From an uncultured Planctomycetota bacterium (lineage in GTDB: Bacteria; Planctomycetota; Planctomycetia; Pirellulales; Thermoguttaceae): 47,256 nucleotides of DNA. Location: contig ONJR01000039.1 of assembly GCA_900318195.1 (NCBI GenBank), positions 1 through 47,256 of the forward strand. The letters run 5' to 3'. The number at the start of each line of letters is the position of its first letter. The stretch's first letter is position 1. The notes under the pieces are model-generated. The model was not told where the DNA came from. It searched no databases and worked only from the letters and a program-made list of their open reading frames with translations. Below are positions 8,913 to 16,564 of the stretch, one piece after another. The position numbers were made by a program, and so were the translations under genes.

Positions 8913-9371
8913 ATGAAAATAGTATTCGCCGCCGACCCGTTCGCGTTAAGTCTGCGTAAGGCGCTCGTCGCGCACCTTAAGGAACTCGGACACGAAGTCA
9001 TTGATTTCGGCGCGTCCGAAGAGAACACGGAGATTCCGTATTTCGAAAGTTGCGTTAAAGCGTGCGAAGCGTTGCAGCGCGGCGAAGGCGAACGCGGTAT
9101 TCTACTGTGCGGCACCGGTATGGGCATGAACGTCATAGCGAACCGATTCGAGGGCGTTCGCGCTGCGGTAGTGGAGTCTGTCTTTGCGGCGAAGATGTGT
9201 CGCGCGATTAATAACGCGAACGTATTGTGCCTTGGCGCGATGATCTGGGGCGACTGGATGGCGTGCGAAGCGGTCGATACGTTCCTTACGACGAATCTTG
9301 GCGACGGTCTTGAGGATCTGAAAGACTTCCTCGAAAAAGCGGCGGAAACGGTGTCCAAAATCAATCCGTAA
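8913..9371 (+). CDS. RpiB/LacA/LacB-family sugar-phosphate isomerase
   Basis: The 152-residue protein aligns with ribose-5-phosphate isomerase B and galactose-6-phosphate isomerases. It has the Cys66 motif LLCGTGMGMNVIANR and the later NNANVLCLG block. The N-terminal substrate loop, usually SDHAG, is AADPFA here, so the conserved Asp-His pair is altered and the substrate may differ from ribose-5-phosphate. AAGGAG precedes the start. The gene has its own promoter and terminator (9408-9442) and is therefore a single-gene transcript. A second, more canonical RpiB is encoded at 25117-25728. Confidence 0.85.
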   Translation: MKIVFAADPFALSLRKALVAHLKELGHEVIDFGASEENTEIPYFESCVKACEALQRGEGERGILLCGTGMGMNVIANRFEGVRAAVVESVFAAKMCRAINNANVLCLGAMIWGDWMACEAVDTFLTTNLGDGLEDLKDFLEKAAETVSKINP

Positions 9372-9407
9372 CGACGTCAAGAGTCGAGCGTTGGCAACGG
9401 CGATTAT

Positions 9408-9442
9408 AGCAGGGCGCGAACCGCAGTTGTTCGCGCCCTGCT
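9408..9442 (+). terminator. Strong intrinsic hairpin after the RpiB-like gene
   Basis: A perfect 14-bp stem (9408-9421 with 9429-9442) has a 7-base loop. The following T content is only moderate. Confidence 0.7.
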
Positions 9443-9587
9443 TGCGTTCTTGCGAGGAATAGCTCGTTGTGTTCGTTGGACGTTTTCGTTCTGGAGAGCG
9501 AAAAACTCTGAAGTTAGCGCGTTAAATGTACGATAACTATTCTACGTTAATAAGCGCATGGTAGCGTTTGTAAATAGCGAGGATGTT

Positions 9588-10127
9588 ATGTTGAGAAAGT
9601 CGACGTTTTATGCGTTAGCGGTCGGCGCCTTTATGATGTGCGGCGGCGTTTCCTTGTGGGGCGAATTGAGCTATTCTGCGAAGACGACGCGCGCCGACGC
9701 GGCGGTGGAGTCGAGCTCGAATTCGGTCGACGACGCGCGCGTGCGCTTCATGACGGACGTTCGAGCGGCGCTCGCGCTTGCTTCGCGCGAGAATAAGCCG
9801 ACCTTGATCTTTTTCATGGCGGACGACTGCAAATATAGTCGGCAAATGCTAGCAGAAGCGTTTCATGACAGTGAAGTCGTTCGTCTCGCGCAGTCGTTTG
9901 TGTGCGTCGCCGTTGATATGGACGATCCGAATAATAGCGGCGTCTGTCGCGATTACGGCGTCGTCGCGTCTCCTACGATTCAGTTTGTAACGTCGTACGG
10001 GGCGCCGTTGCAACGCGTACCGAGCGCGCAGTCGGGCGAGCGACTTGCTTCGTATATGGAATCGGCGCTCGCGGCGGTTGCGTGGCGCGCAGCGCGCGTG
10101 ATTGAGACGGAGAAACTGTTGCGCTAA
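9588..10127 (+). CDS. Secreted thioredoxin-fold protein with a single active-site Cys
   Basis: The protein has an N-terminal signal sequence (basic start, then hydrophobic FYALAVGAFMMCGGVSLWG) followed by a thioredoxin-like domain: PTLIFFMADDCKYSRQM, then a VDMDD strand and the cis-Pro segment ASPTIQF. The active site is C-K-Y-S rather than CxxC, so it cannot form the usual intramolecular disulfide and may act as an isomerase, a mixed-disulfide or a non-redox protein. The ATG at 9588 is preferred because GCGAGGA (9577-9583) precedes it and the signal peptide starts right there; an in-frame ATG at 9558 would add ten residues. Confidence 0.75.
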   Translation: MLRKSTFYALAVGAFMMCGGVSLWGELSYSAKTTRADAAVESSSNSVDDARVRFMTDVRAALALASRENKPTLIFFMADDCKYSRQMLAEAFHDSEVVRLAQSFVCVAVDMDDPNNSGVCRDYGVVASPTIQFVTSYGAPLQRVPSAQSGERLASYMESALAAVAWRAARVIETEKLLR

Positions 10128-10153
10128 TCGTCTTGTATTGACCTACGAATCCC

Positions 10154-10187
10154 GATCGCGCGCGAGTCAAACGGCTTGCGCGCGATC
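10154..10187. terminator. Bidirectional terminator between convergent genes
   Basis: A perfect 10-bp stem (10154-10163 with 10178-10187) lies between the thioredoxin-fold gene and exbD, which converge here. Confidence 0.65.
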
Positions 10188-10211
10188 TTGCGTTATAGCG
10201 ATCGAGGAGCG

Positions 10212-10625
10212 CTACTCCTGCGCGACGGAGAACGAGACGTCATAGAAGCCTACTTGCGCGCAGACGACGAGCGCAGGTTCCACGGCGCCGTACGGGGTCG
10301 CGCGGTCGGCGCGAATACGCACGGAAGTCGGACGCGTCGCCCTTGCTTTTTCACGTTGTAGTCGTTCTTTGAGTTCGTCGATTCCCATCTGCTTCGCGCC
10401 GAGGTAGTAGGTCGCGTCCGACGTTATATTGATAATGATCTTAGCGTTTTCGTCCTGTTCGAGGGCGACGCCCGAGGTTTCGCGCGGTAGTTCCAGGTCG
10501 ATTGCGACTTCTTCGTGAATTAGTCTATTGGACATAACGAAGAAGACGATGAGTAGAAACGTAATGTCGATGAGAGGCGTCATATTGAATTTCAACGACG
10601 GTCTCTGAATTTGCGGCGCTTTCAT
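10212..10625 (-). CDS. ExbD/TolR-family biopolymer transport protein
   Basis: At 137 residues, one N-terminal transmembrane segment carries the family's essential Asp (NMTPLIDITFLLIVFFVM), followed by a periplasmic domain ending near VGFYDVSFSV. ExbD/TolR uses the proton gradient with ExbB/TolQ to energise outer-membrane processes. GAGGAA precedes the ATG. It lies 34 bases after tgt on the same strand and is probably co-transcribed. No ExbB/TolQ partner is present in the window. Confidence 0.9.
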   Translation of the reverse strand: MKAPQIQRPSLKFNMTPLIDITFLLIVFFVMSNRLIHEEVAIDLELPRETSGVALEQDENAKIIINITSDATYYLGAKQMGIDELKERLQREKARATRPTSVRIRADRATPYGAVEPALVVCAQVGFYDVSFSVAQE

Positions 10626-10659
10626 GACGCGTTCCTCGTTGCAAGCCGAGCGCGGCGAG

Positions 10660-11781
10660 CTAGTCGACTAGACCTCGATTCCACCCGGCAACCTTCGATT
10701 CATAAAATTCACGGTACCGATCCTCTTCGATCGCGCGACGCGCTTCGGCGACCAAACGCTGATAGTACGTTATATTGTGGATCGTTAACAGAATGGGGCC
10801 GAGCATCTCGCCAGTTGTGAAGAGGTGCCTAATATACGCGCGACTACGTTGGCACGCCGGACACGGGCAGTTTTCTTCGAGCGGTCGCGGATCGCGTTCG
10901 TAGCGCGCGTTGCGCAGCCTCATAGCTCCCGCGTCGGTGAACGCCATGGCGTTGCGTCCGTTACGCGAGGGCATAACGCAGTCGAACATATCGACGCCGC
11001 GCATAATTCCTTCGATCAGATCGATCGGTCTTCCCACGCCCATCAGATATCGCGGCTTCTCGCGCGGCATGAAAGGTTCTAGCGCTTCGATGCATTCATA
11101 CATTTCGCACGGCTCTTCTCCGACGCTCAGTCCTCCGATCGCGTAGCCTTCGAAGTTCATTTCCGCGAGTTGTTCCGCGCACTCTCGACGTAGATCGTGT
11201 TCTAGTCCGCCTTGTACGATTCCGAAGAGCGCCTGATCTTCGCGTGTTCGCGCCGCTTGACAGCGCGCCGCCCAGCGTACTGTGCGACGCATGGCGTCCG
11301 CAATGTTCTGGCGTTTGTTCGGCAGCTCGACGACGTGATCGAACGCCATAATAATATCGGCGCCAAGCGCCTCCTGCACGGCGATCGACCCTTCGGGCGA
11401 TAGCTCGAATTTACTCCCGTCGATGTGTGAACGAAAGACGGCGCCTTCTTCTGTAATCTTAGTGAGTTTTGCAAGCGAGAAGAGTTGAAATCCACCGCTA
11501 TCTGTCAGCATAGGCGCGTTCCAGCCGGTGAAGGCGTGCAGTCCTCCGAGTTCGCGCACAATCTCAGCTCCCGGGCGCAACATGAGATGATACGTATTGC
11601 CGAGCACGATTCTCGACCCAGTCTTTTCTAAGAGACTCAGTTCGACGCCTTTAACGGATCCGCGCGTTCCGACCGGCATGAAGGTCGGAGTTTGTACGAT
11701 TCCATGAGGAGTAGTAATTGTCCCGCGTCGCGCGCGAGTCTCGGCGTCCTGATGTAGGAGTTGGAATTGGAAAGCTGGCAT
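10660..11781 (-). CDS. tgt: tRNA-guanine transglycosylase (queuine tRNA-ribosyltransferase)
   Basis: Tgt exchanges guanine-34 for preQ1 in tRNAs with GUN anticodons, the committed insertion step of queuosine synthesis. The 373-residue length is standard. The catalytic Asp lies in LTDSGGFQ, the nucleophile Asp in MFDCVMPSRNGR, and the zinc site is C-P-C-x2-C plus a later His (LLTIHNITYY). Other que genes are not nearby. Downstream exbD follows after 34 bases. I infer an operon from spacing only; there is no known functional link. Confidence 0.97.
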   Translation of the reverse strand: MPAFQFQLLHQDAETRARRGTITTPHGIVQTPTFMPVGTRGSVKGVELSLLEKTGSRIVLGNTYHLMLRPGAEIVRELGGLHAFTGWNAPMLTDSGGFQLFSLAKLTKITEEGAVFRSHIDGSKFELSPEGSIAVQEALGADIIMAFDHVVELPNKRQNIADAMRRTVRWAARCQAARTREDQALFGIVQGGLEHDLRRECAEQLAEMNFEGYAIGGLSVGEEPCEMYECIEALEPFMPREKPRYLMGVGRPIDLIEGIMRGVDMFDCVMPSRNGRNAMAFTDAGAMRLRNARYERDPRPLEENCPCPACQRSRAYIRHLFTTGEMLGPILLTIHNITYYQRLVAEARRAIEEDRYREFYESKVAGWNRGLVD

Positions 11782-11820
11782 AATGACTGAAAAAGTTTCA
11801 CGTAGCGTTTAGCGCGTTCG

Positions 11821-11860
11821 TTAAAAAACGCGCGCCGCGCCGGGAATGCGCTGCGCGCGT
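11821..11860 (-). terminator. Intrinsic terminator of the TPR/alpha-CTD gene
   Basis: An 8-bp perfect stem (11828-11835 with 11853-11860) extends by four more pairs after a mismatch. On the minus strand it is followed by a run of six T. Confidence 0.8.
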
Positions 11861-11888
11861 ACTGGAGTTAGTAGCGGCGAGTGTGCGC

Positions 11889-13217
11889 TCAGTCGCCCTT
11901 GAGTTTGAGGTTCATGGGCGCGAGCTTTTCGCGAATCTCTTGCAGACTCGTCGAACCGAAGTTCTTGCATTCTAGCAGTTCGTCGGCGGAATGGCGCACG
12001 AGATCGCCCAAGGTAACGATCTTGAGCCTTCCCATGCACTTCCTCGCGCGCACTGATAGGTTGAGCACGCTGACCAACTGATTGAGCGTCGTTTGCTCTT
12101 CCGGAGACAGTTGCGCGGTTTCGTAGGGATCGACGCGTTGCTTGTCGGGCGCGCACATTCCGAGCTTGAGCCCTTTTTGTGCGAGCAGTTCTTTGATCTC
12201 GTCGAGACTCGTATCGCCGAAGTTCTTGGTGTCGAGTAGATCTTTTTCCGTTAGCTTGCACAGATCGCGCAACGTCTTGACGCCGAGCCCCTCCATGCAT
12301 TTGCGACTGCGCACGGACAGTTCAATTTCGGTAATCGACTGGTTGAGACGCGTATTGAGTTCTCTATTCTTCGACTGCGCCTCTTCGTCGTATCGCATAT
12401 CGCCGGACGCGCGCACGTCTTTGAGATAGAGTCGCGCGCGTTCGTTGTTGGGGTACGAATCGAGCACGCGTTGGAAGCACTGCTGCGCTAGATCGTACAT
12501 TTCGAGATCTTCGTATAGCACGCCGAGATTCATGAGCGTGCCGACGTTCGTTGGGAAGCGGACAACGGCGCGCTTATATAGCTCAAGCGCTTCTTCGTCG
12601 TTACCGCGTCGTTCGTTTTCGAGCGCGAGTCCAAAGAGCGCGCCGGGATGATTCTTATCGACGGCGATCGCGCGCTCGTAGAGTCGAATCGCCTCTTGTG
12701 AGTTACCGAGCGCGTTGACGGTCGCGCCGCGCTGATAGAGATAGTCGGCTGTTTGTTCGATCGCTCCGGACAGGTAGTCGAGCTCTTGCAGACTCTGGGT
12801 CGGCGCGCCCATTTCACGATAGACTTCAGCGCGCCCTAACGCGCAAATATCGACGTTATAGCCTGCTGATTGCGCCGTGTTGTACGCGGCGATCGCTTCT
12901 TCATATTCGTGTCGCACGAAATGGAGTTTAGCGAAATAGAATTGCGCGAGCGCGCCGCCGTCCCCCTTTTTGAGAGACGCGTACGCTTCGTCGTAGGCGC
13001 CGATGAGGAATTGGCAGACGCCTAATTTAACGCGCACGGCGGGACTGAGTTCGTCCTCGTCCTTATTCTTAAGTTCGTTGACGGCTTCTTTGAGCTCGTC
13101 GAATTTCTTAAAATCGCGGCTGATATCTTCGCGCAATTGTTCGATTTCACGCGGTCCAAAGGAACCGCCGTACAGAACCAACTGCTTGATATCGTATTCA
13201 ACGTTGCCGAGCGTCAT
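11889..13217 (-). CDS. TPR protein with two RNA polymerase alpha-CTD-like domains
   Basis: The first ~280 of 442 residues form tetratricopeptide repeats (for example EAIRLYERAIAVDKNHPGAL and ALELYKRAVVRFPTNVGTL). Two copies of the helix-hairpin-helix fold of the RNA polymerase alpha C-terminal domain follow, at about 291-352 and 378-440. Each has the core pattern LSVRxRKCM...L...TLxDL...LLxxKNFGxTSLxEI. Such fusions are a known planctomycete protein type. In polymerase, this domain contacts UP-element DNA and activators. Here it may bind DNA, or act as a decoy or adaptor recruited through the TPRs. The gene has its own terminator and no polymerase gene nearby. The domain calls are firm; the function is unknown. 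Confidence 0.88.
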   Translation of the reverse strand: MTLGNVEYDIKQLVLYGGSFGPREIEQLREDISRDFKKFDELKEAVNELKNKDEDELSPAVRVKLGVCQFLIGAYDEAYASLKKGDGGALAQFYFAKLHFVRHEYEEAIAAYNTAQSAGYNVDICALGRAEVYREMGAPTQSLQELDYLSGAIEQTADYLYQRGATVNALGNSQEAIRLYERAIAVDKNHPGALFGLALENERRGNDEEALELYKRAVVRFPTNVGTLMNLGVLYEDLEMYDLAQQCFQRVLDSYPNNERARLYLKDVRASGDMRYDEEAQSKNRELNTRLNQSITEIELSVRSRKCMEGLGVKTLRDLCKLTEKDLLDTKNFGDTSLDEIKELLAQKGLKLGMCAPDKQRVDPYETAQLSPEEQTTLNQLVSVLNLSVRARKCMGRLKIVTLGDLVRHSADELLECKNFGSTSLQEIREKLAPMNLKLKGD

Positions 13218-13428
13218 ACGCGTTCATACTCCAGTAAGGTTAATGCTCTCGCCGCGCGCGTCGCGTTATGCGAACGTTGCGTCGAAAGCAGGATAAAGCG
13301 TTATCCCAATAAAACGGGTCAAGTTATTTTACCACTATACGCCTTAAGCGCAAGGAACCTTTTATTGAAAAAGATTCATTTTCTCCTATTTCACTCCAGT
13401 TTAGCGCTTGACGTCGCAACACAACGCA

Positions 13429-13457
13429 AGCCGACCAAGCTCTTGGCTTGATCGGCT
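13429..13457 (-). terminator. Hairpin downstream of the secreted protein gene
   Basis: An 11-bp stem with one G-U pair (13429-13439 with 13447-13457) lies just past the stop of the minus-strand gene. There is no clear T-run, so this is a moderate call. Confidence 0.5.
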
Positions 13458-13485
13458 AGGTTAGTTCGTTTGCAAGAGTTCGAGT

Positions 13486-14352
13486 TTACGGTAGCGCGGC
13501 GGCTAGACCGACGATCGCGCCGGCTTCGAGCAGACCTCCTCGTAGCGAGATCGGAACGGGCTCGATCATACTTGGCGCGCAGTTGCCCGGTCGGTAGTAT
13601 CCTAGGTCGTAGACGCACTCGTTCGGCGGATTGACGCCCATGAGGTACGGCAGGCACGGGACGGTGAGCCAGAACCTTGCGCGGGACAGGAAGGGTTGCA
13701 GTAGCGGATTACAGTAGTGTCCGTAGCGCTCGAGTTGCACGTCTTCGAAGTACAGCGGTTTGTAGCACAGATTTGACGCTTTCCAAGTGAAGGTAATTGG
13801 AGTCGGCGGTTTGCGCTGATAATCCTCGTCAGGTAGCGGGCAACTTTCGGGAAATTCCCCCGGCGACGGCACGAGTTTGTAGGGAACGTCGAGAATCGAG
13901 CCCATTTCCTTCGGATTGGGACACTTGTCGACGAACGGTTCGTCTGAATTTTGCGAGAAGAAGCCTTGCGTTGCGGCTGGGTCTGTCTGCGCTTCTGCGT
14001 ATTGCGTTTGAGCGACCTTGTAGCTCGGACGCGCTGGGATATTCGTCGCTGACCGTAGCTGTCGCTTGGGCGCGGCGTTAGCGCTTACTTGTCGAATTTT
14101 CGAGCTATCGTTTTGATGGACGGTAGCTTCGTAGGTCGCTGGCACGGTCGCGTTGTTAGCGGCGGTTGGCGCGGCGAATTTCGGTCCGAAAACCGGCTTC
14201 TTATCGGGCGCGACGGGCGCTTGGCGCGGATCGCGAAAGACGGTTTTCGCCTGAGGCGATTGCGCCTGAACTGCGTACGCGCCGCCGACGGCGACCGAGA
14301 GAGCAAGCGCGATTATGCGCGCGGCACGTTCGCACGAACGACGTAAAGTCAT
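13486..14352 (-). CDS. Secreted protein of planctomycete-conserved type, function unknown
   Basis: It begins MTLRRSCERAARIIALALSV...AVQAQ, a clear cleavable signal peptide. A ~100-residue Ala/Pro/Gln-rich linker and a Cys-containing C-terminal domain follow, with blocks such as ITFTWKASNLCYKPLYFEDV, LERYGHYCNP and CLPYLMG. This C-terminal domain resembles uncharacterised secreted proteins of planctomycetes. AGGAGG sits about eight bases before the ATG at 14352; an in-frame ATG at 14391 would add 13 residues and spoil the signal peptide. I place it in the periplasm or at the cell surface and assign no function. Confidence 0.75.
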   Translation of the reverse strand: MTLRRSCERAARIIALALSVAVGGAYAVQAQSPQAKTVFRDPRQAPVAPDKKPVFGPKFAAPTAANNATVPATYEATVHQNDSSKIRQVSANAAPKRQLRSATNIPARPSYKVAQTQYAEAQTDPAATQGFFSQNSDEPFVDKCPNPKEMGSILDVPYKLVPSPGEFPESCPLPDEDYQRKPPTPITFTWKASNLCYKPLYFEDVQLERYGHYCNPLLQPFLSRARFWLTVPCLPYLMGVNPPNECVYDLGYYRPGNCAPSMIEPVPISLRGGLLEAGAIVGLAAALP

Positions 14353-14471
14353 AGGAAAGCCTCCTGCTTTGGGGGGGTGAGCGGCTTCCATCCTGGAAGC
14401 GCGCGCTCGCGCGGCGCATGCGCGCCGTACGAGCCGGTTATCATAAGTGAATTACACGCAAATTAGTCGCG

Positions 14472-14511
14472 ACGCGTAGCGAACTCATATCGAGTTTGCC
14501 GCGCGACGCGT
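14472..14511 (-). terminator. Long hairpin at the 3' end of guaB
   Basis: ACGCGT arms (14472-14477 and 14506-14511) flank an inner 8-bp stem (14479-14486 with 14492-14499, one G-U). It starts at the guaB stop codon. No T-run follows on the minus strand. Confidence 0.45.
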
Positions 14512-15992
14512 TATTCGAAGGAGCGTGTCGAGTAGTTCGGGGCTTCTTCGGTAATAATAATATCGTGCGGGTGATTCTCGCGCACGGTAGCTGGCGAGAC
14601 TCGCACGAACTTCGCCTTGTGGCGTAGTTCTTCGATGGTGGCGGCGCCGCAGTATCCCATTCCCGCGCGCACGCCTCCGACGAGCTGGTCGACCTGGGCG
14701 CTGAGTTTTCCGCGATACGGGACGCGTCCCTCGACGCCTTCCGGGACGAGCTTGTCAGCTTTCGCGCCGTCTTGGAAGTATCGATCGCTCGAACCTTGCA
14801 CCATTGCGCCCTTCGAGCCCATGCCGCGATACTTCTTATAGAAGCGACCTTGGTATAGGATTTGGTCGCCCGGCGCTTCTTCCAGACCTGCGAAAAGACT
14901 GCCGAGCATAACGCAATGAGCGCCAGCCGCGAGCGCCTTAACGACGTCGCCCGAGAAACGTATGCCGCCGTCCGCAATAATACCGACGTCGGTTCCTTCA
15001 GCCGCTTTCACCGCGCGGCTGATCGCCGACATTTGCGGAACGCCGACGCCCGAGACGACGCGCGTCGTACAGATCGAGCCCGGACCAATTCCGACTTTAA
15101 CGGCGTCCGCGCCTGCGTCGATGAGCGCGCGGCACCCGTCGTACGTCGCTATATTGCCGGCGACGACGTCGATCTTATCGCCGTAGCTCGCCTTAATCCA
15201 GCGCACCATTTCGAGCACGTTCTTCGAATGACCATGCGCGCTGTCGACGACGAGGAAATCGGCGCCCGCCTCGATGAGCGCGCTCGCGCGTTCGTGTTCC
15301 TTTTCGAGAACGCCGACCGACGCGCCGACCCGTAGCCGACCCGTAGCGTCTTTGCACGCGTCAGGGAAGTTGTGCGTCATATCGACGTCGCGAATGGTTA
15401 TGAGACCCGTCAGGCGGTTGTCCTCGTCGACGAGCAGTAGCTTCTCGACCTTGCTGCGCATGAGTATCTGCGCGGCTTCTTCTAGCCCGACGTCGCCGCT
15501 CGCCTTAACGAGATTCTTCGTTGTCATAACGTCGGCGACTGGCGTCTTGGAATCGTCGACGAATCGTAGGTCGCGCTTCGTAACGATACCGACAAGCCGG
15601 TATTCTTCGTCGACGACCGGAACGCCGCTGACGTGGTGCACGTCCATAACCTCGCGAATCTGTTCCACGTTGGCGGACGTTGTAACGGTCGCAGGATTAC
15701 GGATGACGCCGTTCGCTGAGCGTTTAACCTGCGCGACCTCTTCCGCTTGCTTATCGATCGTTAGGTTCTTATGAATGACGCCGACGCCTCCCGCTTGCGC
15801 GAGCGCGATCGCCATCTTGCTTTCGGTAACGGAATCCATGGGCGCGCTAATAAGCGGAATATTGAGCGCGATGCGGCGTGTCAGTTTGGTCTGTACGTTG
15901 ACGAGCTTTGGTACGACTTCACTGTACTGCGGTTCGAGCAACACGTCGTCAAAGGTAACGGCGACTTCTTGTAGGTCTTGTGGATTTAGCAT
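14511..15992 (-). CDS. guaB: Inosine-5'-monophosphate dehydrogenase
   Basis: GuaB oxidises IMP to XMP with NAD, the committed step of guanine nucleotide synthesis. The 493 residues contain the N-terminal [11 protein letters not shown] motif, two CBS domains at about 95-215, the catalytic Cys loop [11 protein letters not shown] and the flap region ([11 protein letters not shown]). AGGAG (16002-16006) lies nine bases before the ATG. The gene has its own promoter (16173-16200) and a ~170-base leader with a terminator inside it, described separately, which suggests control by attenuation. guaA is not in the window. Confidence 0.98.
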   Translation of the reverse strand: MLNPQDLQEVAVTFDDVLLEPQYSEVVPKLVNVQTKLTRRIALNIPLISAPMDSVTESKMAIALAQAGGVGVIHKNLTIDKQAEEVAQVKRSANGVIRNPATVTTSANVEQIREVMDVHHVSGVPVVDEEYRLVGIVTKRDLRFVDDSKTPVADVMTTKNLVKASGDVGLEEAAQILMRSKVEKLLLVDEDNRLTGLITIRDVDMTHNFPDACKDATGRLRVGASVGVLEKEHERASALIEAGADFLVVDSAHGHSKNVLEMVRWIKASYGDKIDVVAGNIATYDGCRALIDAGADAVKVGIGPGSICTTRVVSGVGVPQMSAISRAVKAAEGTDVGIIADGGIRFSGDVVKALAAGAHCVMLGSLFAGLEEAPGDQILYQGRFYKKYRGMGSKGAMVQGSSDRYFQDGAKADKLVPEGVEGRVPYRGKLSAQVDQLVGGVRAGMGYCGAATIEELRHKAKFVRVSPATVRENHPHDIIITEEAPNYSTRSFE

Positions 15993-16052
15993 GGCGGCTT
16001 GCTCCTAACGTCTCGAAGTAATCGCAACGCGCGCATAGTGTTCCGACGTTGA

Positions 16053-16166
16053 GAAAAAGCGTCGGGCATGAGCGGACGCTTTTTCGCTAAACGTCGTATA
16101 CTAACGAACGCGCGGTCGGTTGTAACGCCGACTGCTGCGCGCGAAGGGTGAAAAAACGTCTAAATT
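16053..16166 (-). promoter_or_regulatory. Candidate transcription attenuator/riboswitch leader of guaB
   Basis: Read on the minus strand, a perfect 11-bp terminator (5' arm 16085-16075, loop 11 bases, 3' arm 16063-16053 ending in five T) lies between the guaB promoter and the gene. An upstream strand at 16160-16150 (GACGTTTTTTC) can pair over all 11 positions, one as G-U, with the terminator's 5' arm. The two structures exclude each other. The alternative helix encloses 64 bases that contain a hairpin (GTCGG with CCGAC, extended by GCGCG with CGCGC). This matches an antiterminator/terminator switch with a small aptamer-like domain. It does not match the purine riboswitch consensus I know. Confidence 0.55.
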
Positions 16167-16172
16167 TCGCTA

Positions 16173-16200
16173 ATTGTACGTCGAGACGATTAGTTGTCAA
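16173..16200 (-). promoter_or_regulatory. Promoter of guaB
   Basis: On the minus strand: TTGACA (16195-16200), 16-base spacer, TACAAT (16173-16178). The predicted transcript start is near 16166. It is among the best sigma-70-like promoters in the window. Confidence 0.75.
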
Positions 16201-16233
16201 GCGATAAAAGGTTTTTTCTCACGCTGGACGACG

Positions 16234-16539
16234 TTACGCGGCGTCGTCGATGAGCGCGACGGCGAGCCTGCGCGCAACGACGACAAGGTAGGTCGAGACG
16301 CGACTCTGGAACGAGAATTCGCGTAGTAGTTGGAACTGATTATAGCGTAGCGCGCGAAAGATCGCTTCGCACAGCTCGATCTTATCCTCGTCGTTAAGGC
16401 GAGCGCCGCGACGTTCCGCGACGTGCTCAACGACGTGCAGCGTTAGCTCCATAAAGCGATCGACGAAATCTTGCCACGCGTCCCGTTGACCGGCGACGCA
16501 CGCGCGAACAAGCGCGTGATCGAATTCTAAAAATGCCAT
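16234..16539 (-). CDS. Sigma-70 region-2-only protein
   Basis: This 101-residue protein resembles region 2 of ECF-type sigma factors: a central ...AIFRALRYNQFQLLREFSFQSRVSTYLVVVARRLAV, matching the helix that binds core polymerase and the -10 element. Region 4, which reads the -35 box, is absent. AGGAG (16550-16554) supports the ATG. It lies 25 bases after the autotransporter gene on the same strand, so the two are likely co-transcribed. It could be a reduced sigma factor, a polymerase-binding regulator or a remnant. The short but clean ORF and good ribosome binding site argue against a pseudogene. Confidence 0.65.
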   Translation of the reverse strand: MAFLEFDHALVRACVAGQRDAWQDFVDRFMELTLHVVEHVAERRGARLNDEDKIELCEAIFRALRYNQFQLLREFSFQSRVSTYLVVVARRLAVALIDDAA

Positions 16540-16564
16540 ATCGTTTACGCTCCTTCTTGCGACG

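Noticed and set aside
16053..16166. Classical purine riboswitch before guaB
   Set aside because: The conserved loop-loop sequences and TATA-type P1 of the purine class are absent, so the leader is reported as an unclassified attenuator.
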